Below, piece by piece: positions 61,889 through 64,000 of a stretch of DNA of 64,000 nucleotides. The position numbers and the translations under genes are program-made. This stretch comes from Streptomyces sp. MA5143a (GTDB lineage Bacteria; Actinomycetota; Actinomycetes; Streptomycetales; Streptomycetaceae). The DNA lies in assembly GCF_900290235.1 (NCBI RefSeq), contig NZ_OLMK01000096.1:1-64000 (forward strand). The letters are read 5' to 3'. Numbering within the stretch: position 1 is the first letter of the stretch; each line of letters opens with the position of its first letter. The notes beneath the pieces are model-generated. The model was not told where the DNA came from. It ran no database searches and saw nothing but the letters and a program-made list of their open reading frames with translations.

Positions 61889-63189
61889 GCGGCGGCTCCT
61901 TCCAGGGGGTGAACGGTTCTGTGGGCGGTCAGCAGGGCCCGTGCGGCGGTCGACACGTCGGCCGGGGTGACGGCGGCGAGGTGCGCCGGGAGCGCGTCCG
62001 GGGTGGCGTGCGGGAGGAGCAGGGCGGCGCGGGCGTGGGTGACGGCGCGGGCCGGGAGGGAGTCGGACTGCCGGTGGCATCCGGCGCGCAACACGCGGGC
62101 CGCCCGCCGCAGTTCCGTCTCCCCCGGCGGGGTGGCGGCCAGCTCGCCGAGCGCCTCCAGCCACCGCCCGACGGCCTCCTCCGTACCGGCCCCCGGTACC
62201 CGGCCGAGCAGCACGAGCGCGAGGTCGGGAGCGGCGGAGGCCAGCCACTGGCCCTGGTAGCCGCACCGCACGGTCGCCGCGTCCACCTCCGGCGCGGTGG
62301 CCACGAGGTGGGGCAGACGGCCCCGGCGGAGCAGTTCGCAGAGGACGACCTGGGCGACGTACAGCCGGAAGTCGCCCCGCGGATCGGCCAGCGCGTGCCC
62401 GACCGCCACCCCGTCACGGGCGTAGGGGACGGCCGCGCCGAGGGTGGGCCGGTGCGGGGAGGTGACGTGCCCGGAGGGGACGCGGGGGGCGGTCGGCTGA
62501 GGGGCGGTGGAGTGGAGCGCGCCGGGGGCGGCGGCCGGAAGAGTGGTGGGCGCCCCGGCGGTCGGCAGCCCCGGGGCCCATGCCCCGAACTCCCGCTCCA
62601 CCAGCGCCGCCACCCGCTCCGCGTCCACGTCGCCCACGACCGACAGCACCGCCCGTTCGGGCCGGTAGTGCGCCCGGAAGAAGGACTCGGCCTCCTCCGC
62701 CGTCACCCCGGTCAGCTCGGCCGTCGTGCCGTAGGCGTGCCGGGCGCCCGGGTGGAGGGCGGCCAGGACCGTGTCCCAGAGGCGGGCACCGGCCCCCGCC
62801 GCGCGGATCTCCTCGGCGATGACGGCCGTCTCGGAGCGCACGGTGGCCGGTCCGGGCCGGAAGCGCAGGAGGCGCCGGGCCTCCAGGGCCAGGACGTCGG
62901 GCAGGGCGTCGGCCGGGACGACGGTGTGGAGGACGGTGTGGTCGCGATGGGTCTCGGCGTTGCACGTCCCGCCGGCCTCCTGCACGAGAGCGACGAACCC
63001 CTCTGCCTCATGTCCCTCGCCGCGGGGGAACATCAGGTGCTCCACCAGGTGCGCCGTCCCGTGGCGCCCCGGCGGGTCGTCGTCGCCGCCCGCCGCCACG
63101 GCGACGGCGACCGCCACGAGGCCGCGGCCGGGGGTCTGTTCGGTGACCAGGCGGAGGCTCACCGCAGGGGCCGGTACACGGAGACGCAC
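61885..63189 (-). CDS. M16-family zinc metallopeptidase, active subunit
   Basis: 434 residues from GTG/ATG at 63189. Inverted zinc motif HLVEH at 47-51, with the third ligand near Glu127 in TAVIAEEIRAAG, the right spacing (about 76). TVLHTVVPADALPDVLALEA, YGTTAELTGVTAEEAESFFR and HYRPERAVLSVVGDVD are family segments. With the inactive partner downstream it should form a clamshell chamber that degrades or trims peptides such as leader peptides. Its start overlaps the methyltransferase stop by 31 nt. Confidence 0.9.
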   Translation of the reverse strand: MRLRVPAPAVSLRLVTEQTPGRGLVAVAVAVAAGGDDDPPGRHGTAHLVEHLMFPRGEGHEAEGFVALVQEAGGTCNAETHRDHTVLHTVVPADALPDVLALEARRLLRFRPGPATVRSETAVIAEEIRAAGAGARLWDTVLAALHPGARHAYGTTAELTGVTAEEAESFFRAHYRPERAVLSVVGDVDAERVAALVEREFGAWAPGLPTAGAPTTLPAAAPGALHSTAPQPTAPRVPSGHVTSPHRPTLGAAVPYARDGVAVGHALADPRGDFRLYVAQVVLCELLRRGRLPHLVATAPEVDAATVRCGYQGQWLASAAPDLALVLLGRVPGAGTEEAVGRWLEALGELAATPPGETELRRAARVLRAGCHRQSDSLPARAVTHARAALLLPHATPDALPAHLAAVTPADVSTAARALLTAHRTVHPLEGAAA

Positions 63190-64000
63190 ATCTTCCGGCT
63201 GTCACCGCCGTCGAAGGGCTGCTCGCGCCAGCCGGAGTAGCGGGCGGAGAGTTCCAGACGGGCGATGCCGGCGAGGAGGTCGAGCTCGCTCGGCCACAGG
63301 TAACGCATCACCGTCGTCGCCGACCTGGGGGCCTCGCCGTCGAGGAACAGCGTGTTGTGGATCATCATGTTCTGCGAGGCGGGCAGCACGCCGATGGACT
63401 CGATCATCGCGCCGCGCCCGTCGATCGGGTACGTGCTGATCTCGTTCTTCTTCTGTACGTGGTAGTCGCTGGGGTCGAACGTCTCGATGACCACGTGCCC
63501 GTCGGGCGCCGTGTGCCGGGCGACCGCGTGCATCAGGGCGATCTGCTCGTCCGGGGCGACCGCGCAGCACAGGGAGTTGAAGGGCGCGAGGACGACGTCG
63601 AAGGCGCGGCCCAGGTCGAGGGTGGCGAAGTCGGCGTGGACGGGGGTGATCCGGCCCTCGGGGTCCTTGTGCGCCAGCCGGGCCAGCATGCCCTCGGAGG
63701 AGTCGACGCCGTGCACCCGGAAGCCCTTGTCGGCGAGCGGCAGGGCGACCCGGCCGGTGCCGACGCCCAGTTCGAGGACGCTCGCGCCGGGCGCGGTGAG
63801 GGTGAGGAGGAAGTCGGCGATGTCCTCCAGGTCGGGGGTGGCCGGGTAGATCTCGTCGTAGACCTCGGCGAGCGCGTCGCTGTACGCGGTGGTCAGGGCG
63901 GTGCCGAGCCCGGCACCGGGCTCGACGGCGACGGTGTCGGCGTCCACGGCGGCGTCGGCCGGGACGGTCGCCGGGGTCTCTTCGGTTGCCAGGCTGGTCG
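63159..64000 (-). CDS. SAM-dependent methyltransferase, 5'-partial
   Basis: The C-terminal 262 residues at least; the frame is open to the window edge (ATEETPATVPADAAVDADTV upstream of a GTG at 63947), so the true start may lie outside. Class I fold: SVLELGVGTGRVALPLADKG (motif I), VHGVDSSEGMLARLAHKDPE, FDVVLAPFNSLCCAV and HVVIETFDPSDYHVQ. First visible gene of the operon with two M16 peptidases and an LLM oxidoreductase. Class V lanthipeptide clusters carry an N-methyltransferase (LxmM) in the same company. Confidence 0.85.
   Translation of the reverse strand, partial: TSLATEETPATVPADAAVDADTVAVEPGAGLGTALTTAYSDALAEVYDEIYPATPDLEDIADFLLTLTAPGASVLELGVGTGRVALPLADKGFRVHGVDSSEGMLARLAHKDPEGRITPVHADFATLDLGRAFDVVLAPFNSLCCAVAPDEQIALMHAVARHTAPDGHVVIETFDPSDYHVQKKNEISTYPIDGRGAMIESIGVLPASQNMMIHNTLFLDGEAPRSATTVMRYLWPSELDLLAGIARLELSARYSGWREQPFDGGDSRKMCVSVYRPLR

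Overview
The window reads as chromosome of a Streptomyces-type actinomycete. GC is very high and third codon positions are almost all G or C. GTG starts are frequent and gene ends overlap by 4-8 nt. The gene families are typical of the genus: a SARP regulator, DUF397/DUF5753 proteins, F420-type enzymes, an HspR operator (HAIR) and a two-component pair with adjacent membrane acyltransferase. The left and central thirds hold housekeeping blocks (kynurenine genes, fba, pyrE, clpB). Accessory, decayed or mobile DNA lies at both ends and around 36.9-40.3 kb.

Layout. 0-0.7 kb: 3' end of a TnpB transposon that has cut a cysteine/glycine-tailed membrane protein gene. 0.8-5.4 kb: small membrane and DNA-binding proteins, then a GbsR/MarR regulator divergent from a drug-type ABC exporter. 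5.4-7.9 kb: GC-rich tandem repeats, a cytochrome P450 and an alpha/beta hydrolase. 8-15 kb: two paralogous NarL-type two-component systems, the second in an overlapping operon with an acyltransferase and a DUF1023 hydrolase; both operons carry the same upstream motif. 15.1-18.6 kb: formamidase-like hydrolase, kynureninase and tryptophan dioxygenase. 18.8-23.8 kb: DUF3151, MFS exporter, class II aldolase, orotate phosphoribosyltransferase and aldose epimerase. 24-28 kb: CoxG-like protein, membrane-bound spermidine-synthase-like protein, DUF2617 and a large inverted-repeat element. 28.5-29.7 kb: three small membrane proteins with Gly/Ser/Cys tails. 29.7-32 kb: an aminotransferase, a RelE/Phd toxin-antitoxin pair and a shortened second copy of the aminotransferase 3' end. 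32-36.7 kb: a secreted protein and a 1231-residue AfsR-like regulator. 36.9-40.3 kb: a decay zone (broken VapC45-like toxin, antitoxin without a normal start, truncated DUF5753 regulator with DUF397, frameshifted mannosyltransferase). 40.3-43.7 kb: YbjN protein and ClpB. 43.7-47 kb: a flavin enzyme, then a small exported peptide, a Rieske-like protein and two paralogous LuxR-type regulators. 47.4-50.8 kb: ATP-grasp/alpha-E/transglutaminase triad. 50.8-55.4 kb: lipoproteins, an orphan sugar-binding protein, a Uma2 nuclease. 55.6-58.7 kb: an imine-reductase-like gene and an HxlR regulator split by a full TnpB element. 59-64 kb: a secreted PA14-like protein and an operon (methyltransferase, two M16 peptidases, LLM/F420 oxidoreductase) that looks like the flank of a class V lanthipeptide cluster running off the right edge.

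Most interesting: two TnpB right ends with different natural guides, one between a regulator and its probable target; the lanthipeptide-type operon; the exported peptide next to paired regulators; and the array of cysteine-tailed membrane proteins with duplicated promoters. No tRNA, rRNA or CRISPR array was seen.
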